Positions 36,854 to 49,422 of a stretch of 64,000 nucleotides of DNA are shown in pieces. Source of the DNA: Blastomyces gilchristii SLH14081 (Eukaryota > Ascomycota > Eurotiomycetes > Onygenales > Ajellomycetaceae). The notes under the pieces were generated by a model that did no database searches, had not been told where the DNA came from, and worked only from the letters and a program-made list of their open reading frames with translations. Both the position numbers and the translations under genes were made by a program. Position 1 is the first letter of the stretch. Each line of letters starts with the position of its first letter. The stretch is taken from contig NW_003101671.1 in NCBI RefSeq assembly GCF_000003855.2, forward strand, positions 1,206,154 to 1,270,153. Direction: 5' to 3'.

Positions 36854-37806
36854 GTGAAATTTTTTATTTCACTCCGGATATTCTCCATGATTGTCTGCCT
36901 GGTAGAGAGGTTTTCAAGATTGGGAGGACCCAACCTGTCTGATTTGAGAAATGCATATGCATCCAAAGAGAAGCCAGTTACAGTTTCAGTAGTTCCAATT
37001 CTTGACAGTGATATCAGTGACCTTAAATGTGTTGGAGGGGATTATTCATTTGGAAATCTTGCTCCCTTAACTGATGGCACACTTGCTTCTACCAGACCAG
37101 ATCACTTCTATGGTGCACGTCCTAAACAACTCAAAAATAATCGTCAGATCCGCAATGAACTCTACAATTATATCATTCCATCAACACGGGATGATCTTCC
37201 AATGGTTGGCTGTGGCTACACGGCAGGCTTGTTATGACGGCGCACTAGGAGCTCGGGGTATTATGCATGCTCTCCAGTCATACCAACAAGATGGATTGGG
37301 CTCAACTTATGACAACAGTGCTTACACTCTTACATCAACTTATCATGGCGGTACACTCAAGCTATACACAACTCATCTCACTGAGTCCAAAGGCTCAGGT
37401 GATCGCCCTGAATATATTATGACCCAACTCAATACTTGGGGCATGACTGGGAACTTGGAAACATTTCGGCAAGGAGTATGTGCATATCGAAATGCTCGGG
37501 ACTGGGCAAATGAAAAGAGGGATGAATTTTATTAGGACAGCAAATGAAACATACTCAAACGCTCAATCTCAGCTTCTTCATTCAAGATCTCAACACCAGA
37601 TGGGCTCTGAGGCAGCTCCTACCGTGGATGACTCTGATGTATCGACGTTGTCTGACGAAGCAGAATATTCGAAGGCGCAATGGAGCTTCGCAGCCCCAGC
37701 CGAAGAAGGGGAAGAAGAGATTCTGAGCAGGAATTCCAAGAGGCCGAGAGTTAGTTCCATCGGCCAAGACGATATAGCGGGTAATACTACTCGGTGTCCG
37801 AATTGA
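36854..37806 (+). pseudogene. Broken DUF7924-type gene fragment
   Basis: Three reading frames together spell one conserved fungal domain. Frame 1 (36854-37237) has NLSDLRNAYASKEKPV and PSTRDDLPM. Frame 2 picks up at about 37205 with RQACYDGALGARG, then TLTSTYHGGTLKLYTTH and YIMTQLNTWGMTGN, and stops at 37535. Frame 3 continues with FIRTANETYSNAQSQ after one extra T near 37530. At the first break the linker normally found between DLP and RQACYDGA is also missing, implying a small deletion. The N-terminal half of the usual protein is not seen. It directly borders the transposon block. Confidence 0.7.
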
Positions 37807-38939
37807 TGACAAAGAGGCACAGGTGGAGACCATGACCTGCACCAGGCCAGCTTCCCTTTTGGGGGTTGATCAAACTGCATGGAAGATCCATCGTCTTTCG
37901 GGGAGTGAGGGGAAGGTTGGCATTTGGGGGTTGGGTTGCAATGTAGCGGCTAATGGCAGGGATATTGTCCGGGTGACAGGCACGAAAAATGATGCGTCAA
38001 GCTTATGTGAAATTAAATTCAACTTCCATGAATATTCCGCGCCTTGCGCCCGAATACATGCCGGGGGGAAAGTTAATCGAGCCCTGAAATTTTCAATCCT
38101 ACTACATCTGCTTGGCCAGAATCACCAGAGTGTTCGGGCACCAACATCTCCTCGGAATAATTGGTACCGACGGTCCGGAATGATCTTCACCAGCTAGACG
38201 CAAGGGAAAATTGCAACCGCGGGGCGATTTGATTCCAGACTGCGAGGAGCTGGTTAAAGGATCCCATGCGGAGTAGAAGGGTGAAAGGCTTTCGCTGACT
38301 ACTCTGACAGGCTACATCAAGGGACGATACGAGCAGCGGATACGTATGCACACGGATGTTCCTTTGTAGATCCTGGTTGAATGGAAATTAAGTAGAACTT
38401 GGATACATCTGTAGTTGATGGATCACCTCCTGTTCACTGCAGCAGTAGGCAGCATCCATCTTTATCATCTGATTAATTATATTGTAACTATAAACATGGA
38501 CAGAGCTTGGACTTTGCACATAGATCAATATTTTCTATCAATCACTCATGCCCCACCCCCATCTGCACTTACCTTCACCTCATGGATATCATTGTACCAT
38601 GTTGCATGAGCTGCTCATCATCCCACTCATACTCTAGTGAGAGAGACAGGATGGCTAAACTAACTTAATCAATTTATCTCTCAATGTTAATGGAGAGTGG
38701 TGATTCCGCACTGTTCATTTCACCTGGCCAGTGATCACACACTTGAAACAGTACATTTGCAATAGAAACAGCCTAAGTATATATAAGGACCTACAGAGAA
38801 AAGATCACACATACTAATCACTGTGATCATCTTGAGCAGCAAGCATGCTGAGGTATCACAGTGCTAAGAGAACTGTAATCTAGAACTGTTCAGCAGTAAA
38901 TACAATTAATTCATAATTCATAACAAGAAAGCTGCATTA
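37807..38939. other. Border zone between gene relic and transposon block
   Basis: GC content falls steadily. A TATA-like tatatataagg near 38778 and a TG...CA bracketed stretch (about 38685-38925) resemble an LTR, but no partner copy or target duplication was found. The left end of the Helitron-like element is probably here or just beyond. Confidence 0.35.
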
Positions 38940-39802
38940 AGAATTATACTGTTCTATATAGTTATATATAACTGCAAAATAGACGGTGTCTGACTTAAAA
39001 ATAAAATATCTTAATACACATGAGTCTCTGTGTGCGAAGATGTTGCAGAGCTAAGCTCAAAACAGAAGACTCTGCAAGATTGATTTTACAGCTTATTATT
39101 AATAATAATAGAAGAGATAGAACTGTAAAAATATATAGAGATTCATTTTTCAGTGCAAAAGCATCAGCTAACTAAGCAAGAAAAAAAATAAAAAACATCT
39201 CACTCTGTCTTATCAGCTTATATATTATTCTCAAGAACAGTTTAAGTGATCTGAAGAAGACTTATAATAGTTCTGAATTTAGTCTTTAGAACTGCATTCT
39301 TCTTACACAGAGTCTTATTTTCAATATAAAGAGTTAAAATCTCAATATTATAATCATTAACTGACTTAACACTTACTGTCTATTTTTTCAAGACTCTAAC
39401 TTCTATATTCTCAGCTGCAGAATACTTCTTGAATAAACTCTTCTTCTTGACTTTCTTTCTCTTTTTATTCTTCTACTTCTTTTCTTTCACTTTATTATTC
39501 TTCTTACTGATATTGACTATATATAACTATTAGTTAATTGTATTAGAATTAATATATTTTATATTAAAAAGTGACTCACTTCTATAATAAGAGTAGTAAC
39601 TTTCAGTATTATTATAATGATAACTGATACAAGCTTCATAGCACTGATTCAGAGTACTGATATAGATGATAAAAGAGTTTTCTTCTCTAATACAGTAACT
39701 GTAGAGAACTGTAAAAACAGTATTATAGAATTGTAGAAGAAGAGCTTTATAATTTATATTAATTTTTATATTAATTTAATGACTCTCTTATAAGACTGAC
39801 TA

Positions 39803-39815
39803 ATAAGTATAGAAT
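39803..39815. repeat. 13-bp target-site duplication of the SINE, left copy
   Basis: ataagtatagaat, identical to 40188-40200. Confidence 0.9.
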
Positions 39816-40187
39816 TATTATTATTATTATTATTCTTTCATTATACTCATATGCAAGCGGAGCTTATGATGAGTCCTTGCGTGATGTTAAATACAGGTCA
39901 AGTGTTGGTTATACAGGAGGAAATACAGGTGTTGAGACCACGCCAAGATAACAAGAACATAGGAAAATACAAAGGAGTGACAATTAGATACATGCGATAA
40001 TAACTTCCCAGCCCAGGAACATAGAGCAATTCATTGGAGCGATTTGTACACCTCTGTATTTATTAGGAACCTGAGGTGCTTGAGTTCCGGATTTAATGTA
40101 TCCCCTGCGGGTTTCGAACCCACGCGCCTTGGTTTCCCACGCCAAGGTGCTACCGGGTGGCCGCATTAACCATTCGGCCACCGGGGC
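39816..40187 (-). mobile_element. tRNA-derived SINE, intact and unmutated
   Basis: A 372-bp island of normal GC inside the AT-rich block. On the minus strand it starts GCCCCGGTGGCC with a tRNA-like head (40187-40101) carrying Pol III box A (TGGCCGAATGG) and box B (GGTTCGAAACC). A body of about 250 bp follows, then an (AAT)n tail at 39838-39816. A perfect 13-bp duplication, ataagtatagaat, flanks it (39803-39815 and 40188-40200), the signature of target-primed insertion. No open frame is expected. It carries CpGs that the surrounding Helitron has lost, so it inserted after that mutation. Confidence 0.88.
40101..40187 (-). other. tRNA-like head of the SINE (class II-like)
   Basis: 87 nt with 5' GCCCCGG weakly pairing to the 3' CAGGGGA, a D-arm-like GCC...GGC and a T-arm GTGGG-TTCGAAA-CCCGC. 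A CCTTGG..CCAAGG stem could be a long variable arm. The anticodon arm does not fold cleanly, so a functional tRNA gene is unlikely. Confidence 0.65.
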
Positions 40188-40200
40188 ATAAGTATAGAAT
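40188..40200. repeat. 13-bp target-site duplication of the SINE, right copy
   Basis: ataagtatagaat, identical to 39803-39815. Confidence 0.9.
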
Positions 40201-41626
40201 AATTTAATGAAAGTCTGTAGCTTCTTTAACAGCTTCTCAGATATTCTTTCAGTTAAATGAGTTAACAGTTAACTTAATAATCTAGAACTGATAGATATAG
40301 CAGAGACAGATACAGATACAGATACAGAACTAAGAATAAGATTAATAGCTAATAACTTAATAGACTGAATAAGATTATTAAGAACTATACTGATTGTTAG
40401 AATTGTAATTTTTATCATTTTAAGAATCTTACTTATAATGAATGTGTTTTAAGTCATTGTTTTCAACTATAATAATAGTATTAATAATTTTTTGAACTTC
40501 TGATGAATTAATAGAGATAAATAATATAATTTCTGAAAAAAAAAACAGCTAGCAGAGATGAGAGATGAGAGATAAGATAAATTCTTTAAAGAGAAAGAGA
40601 ATACTCTGAGATTCATTCACTTTCTCTTATATATATATTAATAGCTGTAAGAATTCAATATCTCTTATTATATAATATAATACAGATCTTAATAACATAG
40701 ATCTTAGAAGATTCTCAATCTCTCAGATCAAAGATATTATTATATTAAATCTAAGCTGTATAAATTAATATCTGAATTATTTTAATATCTTCTGTAGACT
40801 ACTAACTACTCATTCTCAGATTCAGTGATTATAATAGAATCAGCTGTAATAGATTTATTAAATTTAATGATTGAATTCAGTAAATCTGTGAGTAGAACAG
40901 ATAAAGAGAATGATAGAATAAAGAGTGAAAAACTTACAGTAATAAAGAATAAGTGAATAAACAGATTAAATATAAACTTTGAAAAAGATGAAATAAAGAA
41001 TAAATAAAACTATATAGAATATAAATTAATAGAGATCTATAAAAAGAAAAGAAATATAACTTAGTTATTTATTAACTTTAATATCTTATATAATTAATCT
41101 TATATATCTGCATGCTTCTGCTTACTTCATCATCAGACTGATGAAATCTGAAATAATCAAAGAGTTATTTAAATAGAAGATCTTGATATATTTTAATCTG
41201 TGAAATTATAACATATGTGAGATCAGTCTGAAATTCAGTCTCAGAAATATTAAGAACAGTCTGATCAAGTAATAATTCTTGAAATTTATAAATAGTAATA
41301 ATATATATAACTGTAATAGAGAACTGCATGCAGCTGTAGACTTGATTAATATAAGAAAAGTTATAGCAGCTGTGAAAGATAGATACAAGTTTAAGATTCT
41401 CTCATTTTAAATAAGCAGAGCTGTTATATTTATCAAAATTAATTAATAATACAAATGAAGAATCTTAACAGAGATTCTTTACATCTGAACTTTACATAAT
41501 ATTATAAAGAATCTTAAGAGTACTGTTAATAAGACTGTAGTCTGTTTAAATATTCTATAAAAGTATGATTCAGCAGCTAATAAAGAGAGAAAGATTCTGA
41601 TAAAGATTATCAGTCTTATCAGAATC

Positions 41627-42159
41627 TATCACGCTCCCGGCCGCGCCAAGACCTCATTGCGGTTTCACACGGCTCATTGCTTTCATGCGGATGATTTCAT
41701 TCTGTCTGAACCGGTTTCCAACCACTCTATGACATCATTCAGATATATCATAGAAAGATTCAATTGATGAATATAAGAATCTCACTTCTATATAAGATCA
41801 GCAGATTACTCTTTCTTGACAATGAGACACTGCTGAGATATCACTTCAGCTATTCTCACTCATGAAATGAGAGAAGAGTATTCACTCATTATCTATATAG
41901 AATAACTAGATGCTGACTTCTTATCAAAGAAGTCAGTAATTCATTTTTCTTCTACTGAAAGATATACAAGAGTTACTATGTGTCTTATACAATCTTCTTA
42001 GTATACTAAGTATTGTATCTGTGATATTCTTGCAATAACTCTGTAGCCTATAAGCTTGTTATTCAAGCAAGATAGTCAAGCTCACTCATACAGCTTCTTA
42101 AACAACTATTCTTATATAATATTACTAACTAGTCATTACTTTAGTTTCATTATATTACA
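41627..42159 (+). repeat. Gypsy A 5' LTR (533 bp)
   Basis: Begins TATCACGCTCCC (expected TGTCAC with one G-to-A) and ends TTACA. Its first 90 bp keep many CpGs. Confidence 0.93.
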
Positions 42160-43093
42160 ATTTGAATTACTCAATCTGATTATACATTTGAATCAGTTAA
42201 GCTTTAACAGACTGATATGACCTCATACACTTACACTGAAACTGACTCAATCTCACTCTCTGAGAGAAACACTACATCATTTTCTAGAGTGTGTACATCT
42301 CTATCTCAGCAGAAATCTGAGATTTCTGAATCTGCTGTATATTTTAATATGAGCTCTTCAACTGCTCTGTCATCACTGTAGCCTTTACACACTTATATCT
42401 ATTATGAAGATAGAGAGATTAAGATCAGAGATTCACTGAGATATAAGAGAAACATCTTGTCTGAATTTCACAGCTTTATCTATACTCTTGAACAGAAATT
42501 TCACCTTAATCTGAGCCAGTATAATACTCATAAGATATAAGTAATATACACTGTCAACCTTCTTGAAGATATCTCTGTGACTACTTAGATTATCAAGAAG
42601 AGAGAGCTTGAGCATATCAATACTATTATAACTTGAGAAGAATTCAAAAACTTTCTATTAAATTAAATCAAAAATCACTGTAATCACAGCTTCACAGCAG
42701 CACAGTAGTTTAACTTATTATATTAATAAAATAATAAGAATTCTTTCAATTTCAATACAAGATTTAAAGAATATTGAGAGAAATTAATTAATAATTTAAA
42801 TCAATTAAAAACACAGCTTTATCTTATAAAGCTGACTTATAAGATATGAATAATAATATTATAATATCAGAGTTCATTAATTAATTATACTGAGCTTGTC
42901 AACCTGACTTTCTGAATCTATTTAAATAGTCAATTCTCTGAGAAAAAGATTAATAAGATCTCTTCTAAGTAATTAATAACAGAATCTAAACAGTATTATA
43001 ACAGCTTCAGTGCAGAGAAAGTAAAGAAGAATTTCAAGTATTCTGATTCTTCACTCACTATAAAGAAATATTAAAAAAGATTTAATAAAGATC

Positions 43094-43140
43094 TCTGTTT
43101 CAACTGCAGAGCTGATAAATACTATATCAGTGATTGTAAG
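43094..43140 (+). pseudogene. Gypsy A Gag zinc-knuckle relic
   Basis: Encodes CFNCRADKYYISDC, a CX2CX4HX4C knuckle in which the His codon has become Tyr (CAT to TAT). Confidence 0.75.
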
Positions 43141-43994
43141 AAGCTGAAGAAGAGAAGAAACTGAGAAGATATCTTCTCAAAGTTAACTTCTCTTCTAACA
43201 AATATATCTGTGAAAGATAATAAAGAGAAAGAAATGAAGAATTAATAATTCTCATATCTTTAAGTTCATATTACAATCATAATACATACTCTGAATAAGA
43301 AGATATCAGTGAGATATCTACTCAACTCTGAGATAGATATTAACTTCATATTCTATTTCTTTTCTTTGATGAAGAGTTGAAAGAAGATAGATCTGTTAGA
43401 CTATATAAAATTTACTGATGAAATAAAATATCATTATTTTAACATAATTTAAGTGAAGTATGTAATCACAGACTCAGAAGAAATCTTTAAGAAGAGTAGT
43501 CTGCTTCTTTACACAGTTAATATTATAGATAAGAACATTATTCTAGATCTTCTATAATTAAGAGAAAATAATTCTCTTATTGACTGAGTTACTCAGATGT
43601 GATAATATTATCTCACTAATGAGAAGACAGTGATAGAGAAATCTGAAGAGTTTCATCAGAAGAATCTTGAGAAAAAGATTAAGTCAATATACTGTGTAGC
43701 AGGTGATTGAGACTTAGAGATAGATAAAGAAGCTATCATTCTCACTGCAAGATTAACAGCAGTATTCATCATTGAAGATAGATATACACAATGTCTCTTT
43801 ACAGATTTTAAGAATATCTTTTCAGAAAGAGAAGCAGCAAAGTTTTCTGATATTAAGATATAATATAAGATTTGTCTTAAAGATGATATAATAATACTGT
43901 ACAGGTCTCTTTACAACTTGTCTGTAAAGAAATTGAATATTCTGTATAAATATCTTGAAGAAGTGCAATTAAAGAACTGAATATATTTATTAAA

Positions 43995-44560
43995 GAGTTC
44001 AGCAGAGACATCTATACTCTTTGTACTTAAGAAGAATAGTAGGCTATATCTATGTATAGACTACAGAGACCTTAACAAGATAATAATTAAGAATTACTAT
44101 TCATTATTATTGATTGATAAGATGATTGATTGATTATCTGAAGTAAAGATATTCTTAAAGATTAATATACAGAATATCTATTATAGAATCAGAGTTAATA
44201 AAGACAATATTTGAAAAACAGCTTTTCATATCAAGTACAGTAATTTTGAATATCTTGTTTTATCTTTTAATCTTTGTAATGCTTCAGCCATCTTTCAGAC
44301 CTATATAAATGAGATACTGTGAGGCCTTATCAATGTCTTCTACATAGTATATCTGAACAACATTTTAATCTTCTTAAAATCAGAAAAAGAACATGATACT
44401 CATGTTCAAGAAGTGTTAAGTCACTTAAGACAGTATCAACTCTATATAAACATCAAAAAATGCTCATTCTACATGCAGAAGATTGATTTCTTAGATTATA
44501 TTATTAAGATGAATAACATTTCAATAAACAGAAGTCAGGTCTCTGTCATTGAGAACTGAT
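43995..44560 (+). pseudogene. Gypsy A reverse transcriptase relic
   Basis: Readable blocks are LCIDYRDLNKIIIKNYYSLL, KTAFHIKYSNFEYLVLSFNL and, at the catalytic loop, YLNNILIFL, where both YxDD Asp residues are now Asn. In-frame TGA/TAA codons sit at expected Trp or Gln/Arg positions. Confidence 0.85.
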
Positions 44561-45739
44561 CAGTGCTGTAGACATATCACAAGATGCAGATATTTCTAGA
44601 ATTTATAAATTTCTACAGATGATTCATCTATACATATTCACAGATTACTGCTTCTCTTACAGATCTGTTAAAGAGAAGTGTAAAAGACAGAAAAACAGAA
44701 TTATTTATTCTCACTCAAGACACTGTATAGATATTTGTGAAATTAAAACAAGCTTTCATAGATGTCATAATACTGAATCACTTTAATCTCAACTTACTCA
44801 GTCAGTGTGAGACTGATATATTCAGAAATAAGATCTGTGAAATCTTTTTACAGTTGACACTGAAGATCTTTTAACATTGAAAGAATCAGAGAATAATTAT
44901 TTCTGAGAAAACAGATAATGAATTGTCTGTGAGAGAAGGCTTTTTCACAGAGTCTATAAGATACTGTAAATAAAGATCAGTGACTTTCTTCTTCAAGAAG
45001 TTATCACTTATACAGAGAAGATATAATATTCATAATCAGAAGATATTAGTAATTATTAAATTTTTTAAGATTTAATAACATTATCTTCAGAGTAGTAAGT
45101 ACTCAGTACAAGTTCTCACTGATTATATAAATCTGCATTACTTCTTGACAACAAAGAGCTTGATAGAATGTTAAGTCAGATGAGTGAAGCTGCTTTCAGA
45201 GTATGATTTCTATATCTGATATTATTCAGATCAGCTTAATCTCACTAACACACTGTTTAAGCAGTCTGATTATAATATCATTGATGTGAAGAAGAATTCT
45301 ATAAAAGAATCTCTACTATCACTGTAGAAGAAGCTGGCTGCAGAGAGTTGAGATTCTCTAAAGCTCAGAAACAGCACTGAAGAGACAGCTGCATAACTCA
45401 GTATAGAAGATGAAAGAGAACTCAGATTCTCACAGAGAACTGATACTGAAGATTATAAGCTTCTCATGTTATATCTTACAATTATTGAATTAGTAAAGAA
45501 TAAAACAGTCTATAATCTTTCAATCTGACTACTTTTGAAATTTATTAATAAGTTATAGAAGAGAAACATCTCTACTGCAGCTTAAATTCAAAACTTGAAG
45601 AAGAAAGAATTCAGTTTAAACTTGAAAGAGACAGATTCTGAGCAGGGCAGTGCTGCTAAGAAATCAAGTCACTGATAACTAGAAGAATATAAACTTCTAC
45701 TGCTGAATGATTCAGTCTTCATCTCTCATAGCAGAGCAG

Positions 45740-46450
45740 TGTGTCAGAAGTTATTGAGAATTCATCATAATAATTTCCATGTGAGATACTTCAGATTAGA
45801 GAAGACTGAGAAGCTTCTAAAATATAAATATACTTGAGACAAGCTCTGAACAGATGTTAAAGAGTATATTAAGACTTATAATATCTGTCAAAGAATAAAG
45901 ATTCTGCAGTATAAGTAATACAGTGAGTTGATATTACTGCCTGTTTCAAAGAGCTTATGACAGAATCTATCAATGAATTTCATAGTTGATCTGCTGAAGT
46001 TAACAAGAGTTAAAGAATATGACTTGATTTTAATCATTGTTAATCACTTTATAAAGATAATCAGATATATTTCTACTTATAAAAAGATTAAAGCCTCTGA
46101 ATTAACTGACCTGTTTTTAAATACTATCATTCATAATCATAGTGCTTCAAAATCATTGATAACAGATTGAGAATCCCTCTTCATTAGCAAATACTGATTG
46201 GCTTTTTACTATCACTTTATAATAAGATGTCTTCTTAGTACTGCATTTCATCTGCAGATTAATGATCAGACTGAACATCAGAATCAAACACTAGAACAGC
46301 ATCTTCAAATATTCTATTTATATTATTAGAATGATTAACTTAAACATCTTTTAATCACTGAATTCATATATAATAATACAAAGAATGCAATCTTAAAGAT
46401 ATCTTCTTTCTATACTTATTATAAATATAATTCTTCATTACTCAGTGATA
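45740..46450 (+). pseudogene. Gypsy A integrase relic
   Basis: Shows the N-terminal zinc region (RIHHNNFHVRYFR..), the core MNFIVDLLKLTRVKEYDLIL and AFHLQINDQTEHQNQTLEQ. The first catalytic Asp reads Asn. Family order and spacing fit Ty3/gypsy integrase. Confidence 0.85.
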
Positions 46451-46879
46451 TCACAGATGATATTTTAAAGAAAGAAATAGATAGTCAGAATATTGAATAG
46501 ATACAGAGAATAGAGTATCTCTCAGTATCAGAAGTAAAAGTGAGATTAGAACTTTTGAATAAAATTTATAAGAAGACAGTGAAAAGCATTTATCATACTC
46601 AGAAGTAGTAGATAAAATACTATAATTAAAAACATCTTTCAATAAAGTTCTTGATAGAGAATTAAGTGCTACTTTCAGCAAAGAATATCAAGATAATAAG
46701 ACTGTATAAGAAGCTCAGTAAGTAATAACTAGAATCTTTCTCAGTAATAAGAGTGATGAGTAAGCAGATATATGAGTTGAAATTACTCATAGAATTAAAA
46801 TCAATTCATTCTGTTTTTCACATTTTCTATTTAAAGCTCTATAAGCAACACTCTGAGATGAAGCTGTCTCAGTTAAATA

Positions 46880-47080
46880 ATATTGAGATCAAGAGTGATA
46901 CTGAATATCTTATAAAGAAAATATTGAATAAGTAAATATATTACAGCAAGCTTCAATATCTTGTTAAATAAGAAGAATATTCATTATCAGAGAATTCATG
47001 AAAATCACTTAAGTATTTGAAAAATGCTGAGAAAGAGATTACAAGCTATAAGACAGCTAGTAGAGACTGCTCTGTTATAC
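46880..47080 (+). pseudogene. Gypsy A chromodomain relic
   Basis: Downstream of a typical VFHIFYLKLYKQ linker the frame reads TEYLIKKILNK, then LQYLVK*EEYSLSENS*K and LKYLKNAEKEI. This is the pattern of an integrase-fused chromodomain, with Trp codons turned into stops. Confidence 0.75.
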
Positions 47081-47720
47081 ATCAGAGACATTGAATAAGA
47101 AATACTGCTTAAGACTTCTTATTTTTCTTAAAGAATTTTTTAGAGATAATCTTATAGTGATGAGCTGATGTTTTATAGACTCTATAGCACTCTTCTTCTA
47201 TTTTCTCTCAAAGAGTTTTTAGAAGTTTAATGAGACTATACAAGTGTAACATTTCTGAAGCAGTTAAAAGAAAAGAGATATTTAAAATTAATAAAAAGAT
47301 TAATATTATTAACTCACAGATCACTGCTATTCTAATAAGGTCACAGCCTGCTGAAAAAGTAAAAAAAGAGATCAGAGCTTACTCATTAATAACTATATTC
47401 TTATCAAACTCATTCTTCATCATTGAAGTCTTCAGTATTAGTATCTTTATCTGCTGAGAAGTTAGCACTGCAGCACTGCAGAGAAGTATACTATAGAAGA
47501 GTATAAGAGATGCTGAAAGTATCAACTTATTAACTTATAAAGCATCTCAGTCATCTACTTCAACTGAAGTGAGATTCTCTTCAATCAGTAATTAATCTTT
47601 ATAATACTTTCAAAGACAGTATCAGCTGATCTCTTCTTAAGACTAGTTATTCTGAGGTGTTTTTTCATCTCAGAGATTCACACTTTCATCTCTTTTTACA
47701 GATAAGCAAGGAGGATCTTC

Positions 47721-48609
47721 TCAGTCTTGACAGAATTCATCAATACTTAAAGCTCTAAGACTCTTACTCTGTACTGCTTGAGTATCTAGACTTCTTGTCA
47801 GAGCTGATACAACATCTTTCTGTGAAATAATACTTATAGAGAGATAGAAGTCATTGTTACAGATATAACAGAAATAATAGAAGTGAGAGAAGAGATAGAT
47901 GTATAAAATCCTCTCTTTCTTCAGCTGCTTAACATAGTGTAGATAAGTAGTAATGTCAGTCAGAGACTGCATCAGAGCCTTCTCACAGAGAGAAGACAAA
48001 GAAACTGAGAGACTCTGTGAACTCAACTCAGTAGTATTCTGAGCAGGGCTCAGGTGAGCTGCAGAAGAGAAACTATGAATTAAGCTTCTCAGAGTCACTG
48101 TTCCCAGAATCAAGCTCTCTCTGAGTTTCTCTCTGAATGATCACACAGGGTTATACACTACTGTATTGACTGAGAGAGAGGGCAGTGTCACAACAGTGAC
48201 AGAGAGAGCAGAGAACAGACTGAACATGAACAAACTAATCAGCAGAAGAGATGACATCTCACTGCAAGGCATAGCAACTATCATCACAGCTGTAAAAGAA
48301 GCAGAAGAAGAAGATGTGATAATGAAAGCAGTGCTTCTGTGACTTATTAACATCATCATCTTCACCTTCAACCTGGCTTTCTTAGCAGTCACAGAGGTCA
48401 TCATCACATCATGAAGATGTTTACTCACTAGAAAACATCAGAATAAGCTCTCTACTATTCTCTAAGAATGATACTCTCATGCACTCACTATTACAGATGA
48501 GAGAGAGAGAAGAAAAATGTGTTATAAGAGAAGAGAATCTTTTTAAAAAAATTCTACTACTACTGTTAACTTTATCTCTAAAACACATCACTTTTACAGG
48601 AAATTTCAT
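47721..48609 (-). other. Antisense open stretch in the gypsy A 3' region
   Basis: Three minus frames (48609-48421, 48428-48141, 48113-47721; 62, 95 and 130 codons) nearly abut and are unusually open for this mutated block. Content is Ser/Leu/Thr-rich with hydrophobic segments (VMIVAMPCSEMSSLLLISLF). They may be an antisense gene of the element or chance openness. No family recognised. Confidence 0.3.
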
Positions 48610-48889
48610 ATATAGAACAGAATATATTGAAAGATCTGTAAGTCACTTATTAATTATATTTTTCACATTTCAAATCAATATATAAGAAACTCACTTATCA
48701 CATATTTAATTTGAATAAAGATGAGAAAAGAAAGATCTACACAGTCAGCAGAAAAACTCATCTATTTCTTTGTATCACACACAGTATATATACTGTTAAT
48801 TGATTGATAACTATTACTATATAATAAAGATAATTTCTAATTCAGTAATCTTGAGAATATAGAAACTATACTCTTAAAGAGAAGAGTAT

Positions 48890-49422
48890 TATCATACTCT
48901 CAGCTGTGTCAAGACTCTGTTATAATTTCACACAGCTTATCACTTTCATGTGAATAATTTCATTTCATCTGAACCAGTTTTCAATCACTCTATAATATCA
49001 TTCAGATATATCATAGAAAGATCTGATTGATAAATATAAGAATCTCACTTCTATACAAGATCAGCAGATTACTCTTTCTTAATAATGAGATGCTGCTGAG
49101 ATATCACTCTGACTATTCTCACTTATGAAATGAGAGAAGAGTATTCACTCATTATCTATATAGAATAGCTAGATGCTGACTTCTCATCAAAGAAGTCAGT
49201 GATTTGTTTTTCTTCTACTGAAAGATATACAAGAGTTACTGCATATCTCATACAATCTTCTTAGTATACTAAGTATCATATCTGTGATATTCTTGCAATA
49301 ACTCTGTAGCCTACAAGCTTGCTATTCAAGCAAGATAGTCAAGCTCACTTATACAGCTTCTTAAACAACTACTCTTACATAATGCTACTGACTAGTCACT
49401 ACTTCGGTTCTGCCATGTTACA
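48890..49422 (+). repeat. Gypsy A 3' LTR (533 bp)
   Basis: Same length as the 5' copy and diverged mainly by transitions. Followed by the gaatc duplication at 49423-49427. Confidence 0.93.

Larger units (their letters stand above)
41627..49422 (+). mobile_element. Ty3/gypsy element A, chromovirus type, mutated
   Basis: 533-bp LTRs at 41627-42159 and 48890-49422, target duplication gaatc at 41622-41626 and 49423-49427, and a purine tract (aaagagaagag) just before the 3' LTR. Internal order on the plus strand: Gag knuckle near 43.1 kb (CFNCRADKYYISDC, His lost), protease near 43.32 kb, reverse transcriptase 43.99-44.56 kb, RNase H 44.75-45.25 kb, integrase 45.74-46.45 kb, then a chromodomain relic 46.90-47.08 kb. 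This gypsy order with a C-terminal chromodomain marks a chromovirus. Stops throughout; inactive. About 1.8 kb of extra sequence lies between the chromodomain and the 3' LTR. Confidence 0.93.

Noticed and set aside
38685..38925. Solo LTR or promoter (TG...CA with tatatataagg)
   Set aside because: No second copy in the window and no matching 5-bp flanks (ctcaa versus agaaa).
40101..40187. Functional tRNA gene on the minus strand
   Set aside because: Box A and B and a T-arm are present, but the acceptor stem has mismatches, no clean anticodon arm forms, and the segment is the head of a SINE with tail and target duplication.
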